A stretch of 15,218 nucleotides of DNA from an uncultured bacterium (GCA_937894665.1 CALAWF010000138.1:1-15218); one strand, 5' to 3'; positions 7,301 to 13,410 are shown, counted from the first letter of the stretch. The notes: generated by a model not told the origin, from the letters alone. A program made the numbers and translations.

Positions 7301-7396
7301 ATATTAATTAAAACAAATCATTTTTAAAAATTGCTAGAAAAAGAGTCTATTTTGTAAATAAATATTACTATTTCTTTTTTACAATGTTTATGTAGC
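7301..7396. other. Gene-free AT-rich spacer before the rplJ promoter
   Basis: This first part of the 387-bp gap between 7300 and 7688 holds no convincing ORF, RNA gene or terminator. Short TTGTAAA/TTTACAA arms at about 7350-7385 surround AT-rich sequence and are not convincing as a hairpin. The promoter of the 102-residue ORF must lie here, but I could not identify it. Confidence 0.4.
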
Positions 7397-7425
7397 TTGA
7401 TTTTTAGATATGTTTAATATATAGT
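7397..7425 (+). promoter_or_regulatory. Predicted promoter of the rplJ-rplL unit
   Basis: TTGATT (7397-7402) and TATAGT (7420-7425) are separated by 17 bp. Initiation near 7432 would produce a leader of about 255 nt before rplJ. Confidence 0.6.
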
Positions 7426-7431
7426 GAACAC

Positions 7432-7680
7432 ATAGCCGCAGACAATTAGTCCAAGGGTGCAAAATGGTAGAGGAAGTGGTTTACGCTTCAAAGTCCATAA
7501 GTACGCTAGGTTAAATGATAAAGTCAGCTAATCGAGGTTACACGAAAGTAAATAGCATTTATAGACTTATGTGTAAGATTTTGCGGTAAAACTAGAAAAG
7601 CAAAGTCTTTTTTAGTTTTATAGGTCGATAATCAATAACAACGATTGGAAAAGTTTCCTATCGTCGCAGAAATCAAAGGA
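7432..7680 (+). ncRNA. Ribosomal L10-type leader of rplJL mRNA
   Basis: In many bacteria L10 (or the L10-L12 complex) binds a kink-turn stem in its own leader to control rplJL. Here GCCGCAGACAATTAGTCC (7435-7452) resembles the conserved 5' strand, and GTCAGCTAATCGAGGTTAC (7523-7541) resembles the conserved 3' strand ending in CGAGG. ATTAG (7445-7449) and CTAAT (7528-7532) can pair. Further arms are TTACAC/GTGTAA (7538-7543 with 7571-7576), a 13-bp stem 7588-7600 with 7607-7619, and CGATA/TATCG (7626-7630 with 7659-7663). No T tract follows the 13-bp stem, so classical attenuation is unclear. Resemblance is from memory; no covariance search was run. Confidence 0.7.
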
Positions 7681-7687
7681 GCTAAAA

Positions 7688-8209
7688 ATGGCAACAAAAG
7701 CATTTAAATCAGAAAAAATAGATGCGATTAAATCAAAAATTGAAAAAGCTCAAGTTGCAGTTATCACTGAGTACAAAGGTTTGACCGTTGAAGAAATCAC
7801 TAAATTAAGACGTGAAATTCAAAAAGACGGTGGCGACTATATGGTTACCAAAAACACTTTGGCTAAAATTGCTGTAAAAGGAACTGAATATGAAGCATTA
7901 GCTGAAAAATTAACAGGTCCTATCGCTTTAGCTTTCGGTTTTGAAGATCCTGTAAGCCCTGCGAAAGCTGTTACTAAATTTATCAAAGAAACTAAAAAAG
8001 GTGAAATCCTTGGTGCAGTTTTGGATGGTAAATTATTAACAGTTGAAGAAACCAAAGCATTGGCAGCTCTTCCTTCAAAAGAAGAACTTTATGCAAAAAT
8101 GCTTGGTTCTATCAATTCACCAGCATCAGGTATCGCAAACTCTATCAACGCTGTTCTTTCTCAACTTACAAGAGCAATGGCAGCTGTCAGAGATCAAAAA
8201 GCTGCATAG
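7688..8209 (+). CDS. rplJ: 50S ribosomal protein L10 (uL10)
   Basis: uL10 is the base of the ribosomal stalk: its N-terminal domain binds 23S rRNA with L11, and its C-terminal helix carries L7/L12 dimers. The 173 residues match the family. The N-terminal region shows AQVAVITEYKGLTVEEITKLR and VTKNTLAKIA. The C-terminal helix (about 142-173, GSINSPASGIANSINAVLSQ and onward) is the L12-binding part. AAAGGAG precedes the ATG by 7 bases. A long structured leader lies upstream and rplL follows after 78 bp. Unlike the common rplKAJL arrangement, no rplK or rplA is in front of it. Confidence 0.97.
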   Translation: MATKAFKSEKIDAIKSKIEKAQVAVITEYKGLTVEEITKLRREIQKDGGDYMVTKNTLAKIAVKGTEYEALAEKLTGPIALAFGFEDPVSPAKAVTKFIKETKKGEILGAVLDGKLLTVEETKALAALPSKEELYAKMLGSINSPASGIANSINAVLSQLTRAMAAVRDQKAA

Positions 8210-8226
8210 TATTGCGGCAAACTTAT

Positions 8227-8244
8227 TTAAGCCTTTGTGCTTAA
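8227..8244 (+). promoter_or_regulatory. Small hairpin between rplJ and rplL
   Basis: TTAAGC (8227-8232) and GCTTAA (8239-8244) form a 6-bp stem with a 6-nt loop. There is no following T tract. It may be a processing or pausing site that helps set the L12 excess over L10; this is speculative. Confidence 0.3.
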
Positions 8245-8287
8245 CAACGTATTAGAAAAACTCAAAAATAATATAAAGGAGAAAATC

Positions 8288-8659
8288 ATGAGTGTAGAAT
8301 CAATTTTAGAATCAATTGAAAAATTAACATTATTAGAAGCAGCTGAATTAGTTAAAGCTATGGAAGAAAAATTCGGCGTATCAGCAGCAGCTCCAGTTGC
8401 AGTAGCAGCAGCTCCAGCAGCAGCAGCTCCAGCAGATGATGCTGATGCAGAAGTTTCTGTAGTATTAGCTTCAGTTCCAGCTGATAAGAAAATCGCTGTA
8501 TTGAAAGAAGTTAGAACTTTAACAGGTTTAGGATTGAAAGAAGCTAAAGATTTAGTTGAATCAGCTCCTAAAGCAGTTAAAGAAAACATCAAAAAAGATG
8601 AAGCTGAATCAATCAAGAAGACTCTTGAAGCAGCTGGTGCTGTTGTTGAAATCAAGTAG
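8288..8659 (+). CDS. rplL: 50S ribosomal protein L7/L12 (bL12)
   Basis: bL12 forms the mobile stalk that recruits and activates translational GTPases. The 123 residues comprise the N-terminal dimerisation helices (1-30), an Ala/Pro-rich hinge (32-54) and the C-terminal factor-binding domain (56-123), with VLKEVRTLTGLGLKEAKDLV and the end GAVVEIK. The ATG at 8288 is chosen over an upstream in-frame alternative at 8237 because AAAGGAG sits 7 bases before it and the product starts exactly where L12 does (MSVESILESIEKLT). The gene ends just before a strong terminator, so rpoBC is not co-transcribed with it here. Confidence 0.98.
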   Translation: MSVESILESIEKLTLLEAAELVKAMEEKFGVSAAAPVAVAAAPAAAAPADDADAEVSVVLASVPADKKIAVLKEVRTLTGLGLKEAKDLVESAPKAVKENIKKDEAESIKKTLEAAGAVVEIK

Positions 8660-8684
8660 TTTGATTTTTAACAATTACAAGTTT

Positions 8685-8716
8685 AACGAGCGGTTACAAA
8701 GTAACCGCTCGTTTTA
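8685..8716 (+). terminator. Rho-independent terminator of rplJL
   Basis: AACGAGCGGTTAC (8685-8697) pairs perfectly with GTAACCGCTCGTT (8701-8713) through an AAA loop, followed by a short T-rich tail. It is GC-richer than its surroundings and lies between convergent genes. Confidence 0.85.
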
Positions 8717-8736
8717 TATTTATAATTTTTCAATTT

Positions 8737-8964
8737 TTATTCCCAGTTGTTTCGAGGTTGAAAATTTATGTCAAAGCCTAATGTGTCAGCAATTTCGATA
8801 ACTTCTTTAAAAGAAATAGTTTCTCTGGCTAGTTTATGGGATAAGCTACTTGTAGAAATCTTTTTTCCTTTAGCAAGCATTCTTCTTGCGTACTCTTCAT
8901 AAGTTACATCTCTCCAAGTGAAAAGCATTTTTATACGTTCTTTGATTTTATTTTGACTGCCCAT
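8737..8964 (-). CDS. Small helix-turn-helix DNA-binding protein, 75 residues
   Basis: This looks like a minimal XRE/lambda-repressor-type regulator. Three helices are readable: TYEEYARRML (21-30), the likely recognition region STSSLSHKLAR (37-47) and SFKEVIEIADTLGFDINF (51-68). This matches the pattern of short repressors in which 'LSHKL' lies at the DNA-reading turn and 'IADTLGFDI' closes the domain. There is no extra sensor domain. AGAGG lies 5 bases before the ATG, supporting this start. It is divergent from the prepilin gene, and its promoter shares a repeat-rich region with it, so autoregulation and control of that gene are reasonable guesses. The exact family is not known to me. Confidence 0.75.
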   Translation of the reverse strand: MGSQNKIKERIKMLFTWRDVTYEEYARRMLAKGKKISTSSLSHKLARETISFKEVIEIADTLGFDINFQPRNNWE

Positions 8965-8982
8965 AATAACCTCTATTTGAAT

Positions 8983-9011
8983 TTTATCAATTAAATGTTA
9001 AATATTGACAA
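8983..9011 (-). promoter_or_regulatory. Promoter of the small HTH gene
   Basis: On the minus strand TTGTCA (9011-9006) and GATAAA (8988-8983) are 17 bp apart. Initiation near 8977 gives a leader of about 13 nt containing the AGAGG ribosome-binding site. Its -35 overlaps the TTGACA of the opposite strand (9005-9010). Confidence 0.6.
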
Positions 9012-9050
9012 TCAATGATATTAATGACAATATTATGACATATTCGTCAT
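9005..9050 (+). promoter_or_regulatory. Prepilin-gene promoter with TGACA repeats (possible operator)
   Basis: TTGACA (9005-9010) is the likely -35; AATATT (9029-9034) or TATTAT (9031-9036) could serve as the -10, at 18 or 20 bp. ATGACA recurs at 9024-9029 and 9035-9040 as an 11-bp tandem unit, and ATGAC (9035-9039) forms an inverted repeat with GTCAT (9046-9050). These repeats cover the -10 and start region, where a repressor would act. The adjacent HTH protein is the obvious candidate to bind them. Confidence 0.45.
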
Positions 9051-9060
9051 AAGAGGTTGT

Positions 9061-9798
9061 ATGAGAAAATTATTAGGTTTTACACTTGCAGAGGTTTTAA
9101 TTACTTTGGGAGTTATTGGTGTTGTTGCAGCAATGACAATTCCAAATTTAGTGTCAAGAATTCAAGAAAGGGTTTGGCTTTCGCAGTTTAATAAGGTAAC
9201 TTCTTCTATACAAAATGCCTATAAACTTATTTATGATGAATATGGACCAACCAGTAATTGGGAATTGAATGATGTCGGGTATGATATGGCTTCAATAGAT
9301 AAAGTTGTGTCCTTATTTTCTCCATATATTCCTCAAATGGCAAATGAAATACAGCAGAGTGATTATTGGAGGTACAGTATTCGTCAGTATGACCTTCAAG
9401 GGAAAAAATCCATTTTTGTTCATAAAAATCATTTTAAAGGTTATTATTTAATGGATGGTAGCTTTGTTTTTATAACTATAGTATCAACGGCTGTAGCTCC
9501 AGAAAGTGCTGCAAATGGACCTTTTGTTCAAATGACGATAGATATTAATGGTTTAAAAACAGGACCTAATGTTATGGGTAAGGATATTTTCCATTTAGGC
9601 AGGAATAAGCCTATTTTAACAGGTTATCCTTTATGGTGGGTTAATCGAGGTCATTGTTCCGTAAAAAATCCTTCTGGAGGTTGGACTTCAGGAGGTGCTT
9701 GTGCAAGTTGGGTTTTAAAGAATAGGAATATGGATTATCTTCATAGAGAAATTACGGAAGAAGAATGGCGACAAGTTAATCAGTGGAATGATAATTGA
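9061..9798 (+). CDS. Type IV prepilin-like protein (N-terminal cleavage/methylation motif)
   Basis: This is a pilin or pseudopilin exported through a type IV pilus or type II secretion-like machine. The 245 residues start MRKLLG|FTLAEVLITLGVIG: a basic leader, the prepilin peptidase site after Gly6, Phe at +1 and the conserved Glu at +5 (residue 11), then a hydrophobic helix to about residue 30 (AAMTIPNLV). The rest is a soluble globular head. Near the end, GHCSVKNPSGGW and GGACASW hold two cysteines that could form a disulfide loop. AAGAGG lies 4 bases before the ATG. No pilus assembly genes are in the window, so it may be an isolated minor pilin. This prepilin type is numerous in Melainabacteria as far as I recall. 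Confidence 0.85.
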   Translation: MRKLLGFTLAEVLITLGVIGVVAAMTIPNLVSRIQERVWLSQFNKVTSSIQNAYKLIYDEYGPTSNWELNDVGYDMASIDKVVSLFSPYIPQMANEIQQSDYWRYSIRQYDLQGKKSIFVHKNHFKGYYLMDGSFVFITIVSTAVAPESAANGPFVQMTIDINGLKTGPNVMGKDIFHLGRNKPILTGYPLWWVNRGHCSVKNPSGGWTSGGACASWVLKNRNMDYLHREITEEEWRQVNQWNDN

Positions 9799-9823
9799 TT
9801 TTCAAAATATAATATGATATTAT
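9795..9823 (+). promoter_or_regulatory. Possible promoter of the membrane L12-like gene
   Basis: TTGATT (9795-9800) and TATTAT (9818-9823) are 17 bp apart. Initiation would be near 9830, inside the hairpin at 9827-9847, so that hairpin would be at the extreme 5' end of the message. Confidence 0.4.
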
Positions 9824-9826
9824 GAG

Positions 9827-9850
9827 TGGGCGGTTAATTACCGCCCATTA
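9827..9850 (+). terminator. GC-rich hairpin after the prepilin gene
   Basis: TGGGCGGT (9827-9834) pairs with ACCGCCCA (9840-9847) through a 5-nt loop. The tail ATTAATAA is a poor T tract, so termination may be partial. It could also act as a stabilising 5' hairpin of the following gene. Confidence 0.55.
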
Positions 9851-9877
9851 ATAATTTAAAATGAGGGCTTTATATAT

Positions 9878-10246
9878 ATGATAGATCCGACTCTTTTAAT
9901 ATGTGCGATTGCAATGATGGTTATTATGATTGCACGTGAGTTTTTGAAGAAAAAATATAATATAGATATGGATAAAATTTTTATTTCTAAAAATTCTATT
10001 CGTGTAGAAAAACCTCCAGTGATAAATAAAGGTACAGGTAAAAATTCATTAGTTTTATTGGATGCAGGAGCAAATAAGGCTACTGTTATGGCTACTTTGC
10101 GTCAAATTACAGGACTTGGATATGCAGATGCTAAAAAAGTTATTGAATTTATTCCTACAACTTTTATGACTTCTATTTCTGATAAAGAAGCTGATTTGAC
10201 TAAAAAAGCATTAGAGTTTGTAGGAGCTAAAGTTGAAATAAAATAA
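9878..10246 (+). CDS. Membrane-anchored protein with an L7/L12 C-terminal-like domain
   Basis: The 122 residues have an N-terminal hydrophobic helix (about 4-19, TLLICAIAMMVIMIA) followed by basic residues (REFLKKK), which predicts a single anchor with the rest in the cytoplasm. A linker (24-55) leads to a domain at 56-122 that aligns with the C-terminal domain of bL12. Compared with the rplL product of this window, the last 48 residues align without gaps, with 22 identities by my count, including TGLG, AK, the K-K-L-E face and the end VEIK. AGANK (63-67) and R75 correspond to bL12 factor-binding residues known from E. coli. The dimerisation domain and Ala-rich hinge are missing, so it cannot be a normal stalk protein. 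GAGGG lies about 10 bases upstream. Its role is unknown. Confidence 0.85.
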   Translation: MIDPTLLICAIAMMVIMIAREFLKKKYNIDMDKIFISKNSIRVEKPPVINKGTGKNSLVLLDAGANKATVMATLRQITGLGYADAKKVIEFIPTTFMTSISDKEADLTKKALEFVGAKVEIK

Positions 10247-10265
10247 TAATATTTTTAATAATTTA

Positions 10266-10297
10266 AAAACCTCTTAAAATTGTCTAAGAGGTTTTTT
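10266..10297 (+). terminator. Rho-independent terminator after the membrane L12-like gene
   Basis: AAAACCTCTTA (10266-10276) pairs with TAAGAGGTTTT (10285-10295), with an 8-nt loop and a T tract to 10297. Its A-rich left arm could also serve the convergent minus-strand gene. Confidence 0.85.
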
Positions 10298-10321
10298 AGT
10301 TGTATATAGTTTTTAGAATAA

Positions 10322-11020
10322 TTAATCGATTGTTAGAACAAATCCACCTTTATCGGCATTTTTAAGAGATTCCCCTTCAATTTTTGCTCTTAGGTTTTTG
10401 ATGTATTTGTAAACATAATCTCTTGGAAGTTCAAGTAGAGATGCTAAATCTTTTGCATAAACGATTTTATTTTTGTGAGCTGCAAAATAATCAAATACTT
10501 TTTGTTCTCTATCTGTTAAAGCCTTTTTAAATACAACTCTAACTTCATCTCTGACAATATCACCTGTTTTTTCTTCAGACATAACTGCTTTTGTAGCTTT
10601 AGCGATTTCTTTATGTGCTGGAGCCTTTTTAGCTGTTGGCTTTACTGTTTTATGAGTTACAGGTTTTGTTTCTTTAACTTCTGTTTTGTGAGTTATTTTA
10701 GTTGTTTTAGTTTCTTTTTTTACTTCTTGTTTTTCTTCAGTATCAAGTTTCAAATTTTTAGCAGAGAAAGGTGAAATATAAATTTCTTTTTCCTTTTCGT
10801 ATACTCTATCTGCGATTGTACTAAGTCTTTCAGCTTTCGCATTCCATTCAGGTTCATTTGATACTACCGGTTTTCCGTGTAGCACAATGTCAATAAGGTC
10901 GTTAGTTTCTTTTTTTTCTTCGACTTTTTTCCCTAATCTAGCAGCGAACTCCTCTAATGTTATCTTTTCTAATGAGCTTCTCCATTGTTTTATCTCTTCT
11001 TTGCTCAAGTATTCAGACAT
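10322..11020 (-). CDS. Lysine-rich linker protein with C-terminal winged helix-turn-helix
   Basis: The 232 residues fall into three parts. The N-terminal part (1-92) is mostly helical and charged, with no family I recognise. Residues 94-148 form a low-complexity linker rich in Lys, Thr and Glu. The C-terminal part (168-231) looks like a winged helix of the OmpR/PhoB effector type: LTDREQKVFDYFAAHKNKIV, AKDLASLL, a recognition helix PRDYVYKYIKNLRAKI and a hairpin ending GGFVLTI. There is no receiver or kinase domain. It is probably a DNA-binding regulator or nucleoid-associated protein. AAGGAG lies 7 bases before the ATG. It stands alone, between a terminator and a gap of about 160 bp. Confidence 0.75.
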   Translation of the reverse strand: MSEYLSKEEIKQWRSSLEKITLEEFAARLGKKVEEKKETNDLIDIVLHGKPVVSNEPEWNAKAERLSTIADRVYEKEKEIYISPFSAKNLKLDTEEKQEVKKETKTTKITHKTEVKETKPVTHKTVKPTAKKAPAHKEIAKATKAVMSEEKTGDIVRDEVRVVFKKALTDREQKVFDYFAAHKNKIVYAKDLASLLELPRDYVYKYIKNLRAKIEGESLKNADKGGFVLTID

Positions 11021-11179
11021 TAATTATCTCCTTACTCAACTATTCCTAAATACATCCTTTATTACAACATTTAATTTATCATAAACCATGCCCCATGACT
11101 TAAAATGTTTCGCAACGTAAATTTTTATTTATTTTGTTAACATTTGAGCTGAAAGTATTGATTTTATTTGTTGTAGTGC

Positions 11180-11851
11180 TTAATCTAAAATTCCTGTATC
11201 AAGGATTTTTTGAACTTCATTTGACATAATTTCGTGGATTTCATTTATTGATTTTGTTCCATCAATACTGATAAATCCGTACTCTGATTTCATCTGGTTA
11301 TATTGTTCAAGACATTTGTTTTGATAAATACCAAAACTCTTGTAAAAGTCTGTAGAAAAACCTACATCTCTGCCGCTTTCGTAAAAATCTAAGCCTGTTG
11401 TTCCAATAATTCTTTTTAATAATGTATCTACCGGCATATCAAGATAGAATACCAAATCCGGTTCAGGAGCATAGTCATAGAGGTTTTTGACCCAATCAAT
11501 ATTTTGACCTCTTACAACATCTCTGGCTAGTGCGGTGTAGTAATATCTATCAAGTAGTACTACAAAACCAGATTTTAATGCAGGTATAATTTGGTTTTCC
11601 AATCTGTCTGCAAAATCAGCAGCATATAAAAGGCTATATGTTGTCGCATTTAGTAAATTTCTTTCTTTGGCATCATCAATAACGTTTGCAATAAGTCGTG
11701 ATGTTTTCCATTCTGATACCATTACTCCATAGCATTGGTCTTGTAGTGATTTTTTGAGCAGTTGAAGTTGTGTGGATTTCCCCGAACCATCAGTTCCTTC
11801 AATAACAACCAAAAGCCCATTGTATTTGTGTTTTCTTTTGAATTGCTCCAT
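11180..11851 (-). CDS. Thymidylate-kinase-like protein, copy 2 of a tandem pair
   Basis: The product is a P-loop nucleotide monophosphate kinase of the thymidylate kinase superfamily (probable dTMP to dTDP, ATP-dependent). The 223 residues contain the P-loop EGTDGSGKST (18-27), SLLYAADFADRLE (about 73-85), the DRY motif (LLDRYYYTALARDVVRG, about 98-114) and a lid region around FYESGRDVG. The canonical thymidylate kinase loop REPGGT is replaced by EWKTSR, and the lid has few basic residues, so substrate identity is uncertain. The start shares one base with the stop of the upstream paralogue (TAATG). It is a clear paralogue of that gene along its whole length. No terminator is visible after its stop. 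Confidence 0.8.
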   Translation of the reverse strand: MEQFKRKHKYNGLLVVIEGTDGSGKSTQLQLLKKSLQDQCYGVMVSEWKTSRLIANVIDDAKERNLLNATTYSLLYAADFADRLENQIIPALKSGFVVLLDRYYYTALARDVVRGQNIDWVKNLYDYAPEPDLVFYLDMPVDTLLKRIIGTTGLDFYESGRDVGFSTDFYKSFGIYQNKCLEQYNQMKSEYGFISIDGTKSINEIHEIMSNEVQKILDTGILD

Positions 11852-12525
11852 TAAACTTCAACTCCTTTATTTTGTAGAATTGTTTTTAACATTTTTCGAA
11901 TTTCTACTTGTTTTTTGTGAATTGTATCATTCGCATCAAGTTTAACAATTCCAAATTCATCAAGCATTTTTTTATACTCTTCAATTACTCTAGATTGAAA
12001 AATTACATAACTTTCGTATGGATCATTACTTATTTTCAAATCCATTCCGGCTTCGTAGAATTTTGGTGCTCGGTTTGAACAAATTCTTTCGAGAGAGGTT
12101 TTAGGGTCTATATCAAAATATACTGCTAAATCCGGTTTTATTGCAAAATCATAGACTCCTCTAACCCAATTAGGGTCAACACCCCTTGCAACATCTCTTG
12201 CAAATGCGGTATAAGCATATCTATCAGCAAGAACGATAAATCCGGCTTTTAGGGCAGGTGCAATGACTTGTTTTAGCCTATCTGCAAAATCTACTGCGTG
12301 AAGTAAGCTGAATGTTCTTGGTGATAACATATTCTTCTTTTTTGCTAGTTTGGTTGTTTGCGAAATTAGTTCAGATGAATTCCATTCTGTATAAATTACA
12401 TCTTTCCCAATATCTTTTAGCCAATCTCTCAATAAAGCTAATTGTGTTGATTTCCCTGAACCATCGATTCCTTCAACACAAACAAGAGTTCCGTCGTAGT
12501 GGTGTTTTTCTGTTAGTTTAGACAA
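11851..12525 (-). CDS. Thymidylate-kinase-like protein, copy 1 of a tandem pair
   Basis: This is the partner of the next gene: 224 residues with the P-loop EGIDGSGKST (19-28), FSLLHAVDFADRLK, DRYAYTAFARDVARG (near 100-114), and FYEAGMDLKIS in the lid region. The substrate loop reads EWNSSE instead of REPGGT. The EW-x-(S/T)-S form is shared by both copies, so it is a subfamily trait rather than decay. The start codon is TTG at 12525, supported by GAGGG 7 bases upstream. That site lies inside the last codons of the HD-domain gene, which ends only 3 bp before this start, so the two are almost certainly translationally linked. A role in dTTP supply is likely but unproven. Confidence 0.82.
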   Translation of the reverse strand: MSKLTEKHHYDGTLVCVEGIDGSGKSTQLALLRDWLKDIGKDVIYTEWNSSELISQTTKLAKKKNMLSPRTFSLLHAVDFADRLKQVIAPALKAGFIVLADRYAYTAFARDVARGVDPNWVRGVYDFAIKPDLAVYFDIDPKTSLERICSNRAPKFYEAGMDLKISNDPYESYVIFQSRVIEEYKKMLDEFGIVKLDANDTIHKKQVEIRKMLKTILQNKGVEV

Positions 12526-12528
12526 TAT

Positions 12529-13371
12529 TTAACCCTCTTTCTTTTCTAATTGTCTAGTGCTGATTTTTCCAAATTTTGCAGAAAGATTGTCGATAAAGTG
12601 AATTAAATATAATTCCGGCTCTAAATCTTTTTGGTCTAAGTCAATAATTGCACCCCATTCAGCTCTTCCGTGGTGAGCTGCAATCATTTTTGCGATTTTT
12701 TTGAAGCCGGCATTCATACAAATACAAAAACCGTATTGAGAGTGGGAAATCCATTCTTCTCTAAAACCTTGAGCATAATCAATTAAGCCGGTTTCTGTGT
12801 CAATTGTATATTCAAAGATTTTTCCGAAATCGTGCAATAAGCAGGCTGCATAGATTTCATCTTCATTTGCTTTATACGTAAATTTGCTCATATTTAGTTC
12901 TGCAAATTCTGCACATTCAACAGTGTGAACAAGTAGTCCTCCAATGTAGTTGTGGTGCATAAGTTTTGCTGCTGGCATAATTTTAAAAACCTCTGCATTT
13001 TTTTCAAATAATCCAGCAACAAAATTGTGCAATTTTTCATCTTTTATTCTTGAAATATAGGATTGTAATTTTGTCCAATATTGTTCTATTTCATTTTTAT
13101 CCAATCCGAGTTTTGCTTCCTTAATTAATTCTAGGGCTGAAATTAAACAGTTGTTAAATTTTTCATTGAAACTTGCGGATACAATTCTCACTAAATTTCC
13201 GGTTCTGAAAATTTTACTGTCAAATCGGTTAAGTGTTTCTTCCCACAAAATGCAATTCAAAATAGAATTATCTACAGTATTTTTTAGCTGTAGTTTTCCC
13301 ATTTTGGTACCCGCTTTTGTATCTCCGATTGAAAATATAACAACTTCGTATGTATCTTCTGTATTGAACAT
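12529..13371 (-). CDS. YhaM-type 3'-5' exoribonuclease (OB fold plus HD domain)
   Basis: YhaM-family enzymes are metal-dependent 3'-to-5' exoribonucleases that trim mRNA ends. Of the 280 residues, about 6-85 form the OB-type nucleic-acid-binding fold, and the HD domain follows: MHHNYIGGLLVHTVECAEFA (138-157), the metal-binding LLHDFGK (178-184), H210, the HH pair at 233-234 and HFIDNLSAK (258-266). All expected metal ligands are present and the architecture and conserved MHH-YIGGLL-HT motif match Bacillus YhaM. It is a little shorter than the about 314-residue Bacillus protein. AAAGGA lies 7 bases before the ATG. It sits between ilvC (39 bp upstream) and the thymidylate-kinase-like pair (3 bp downstream). 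Confidence 0.85.
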   Translation of the reverse strand: MFNTEDTYEVVIFSIGDTKAGTKMGKLQLKNTVDNSILNCILWEETLNRFDSKIFRTGNLVRIVSASFNEKFNNCLISALELIKEAKLGLDKNEIEQYWTKLQSYISRIKDEKLHNFVAGLFEKNAEVFKIMPAAKLMHHNYIGGLLVHTVECAEFAELNMSKFTYKANEDEIYAACLLHDFGKIFEYTIDTETGLIDYAQGFREEWISHSQYGFCICMNAGFKKIAKMIAAHHGRAEWGAIIDLDQKDLEPELYLIHFIDNLSAKFGKISTRQLEKKEG

Positions 13372-13410
13372 TTGTTATTCCTTTATATTTATTTCAAGTT
13401 TTGTAATGTC

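Noticed and set aside
7588..7619. 13-bp stem in the rplJ leader as an intrinsic terminator
   Set aside because: The stem is strong but is followed by ATAGG, not a T tract, so I treat it only as part of the leader.
8237..8287. A 17-codon N-terminal extension of L7/L12
   Set aside because: The ribosome-binding site and family alignment both point to the ATG at 8288; the extension would cover that site.
8227..8655. A long Ala/Ser-rich minus-strand reading frame opposite rplL
   Set aside because: It is the mirror of the Ala-rich rplL codons, has no ribosome-binding site and resembles no protein family.
11021..11179. Search for an RNA gene or small ORF in the gap before the winged-helix gene
   Set aside because: Only the ribosome-binding site of the minus-strand gene at 11020 and AT-rich sequence are visible; no cloverleaf, ORF or clear promoter was found.
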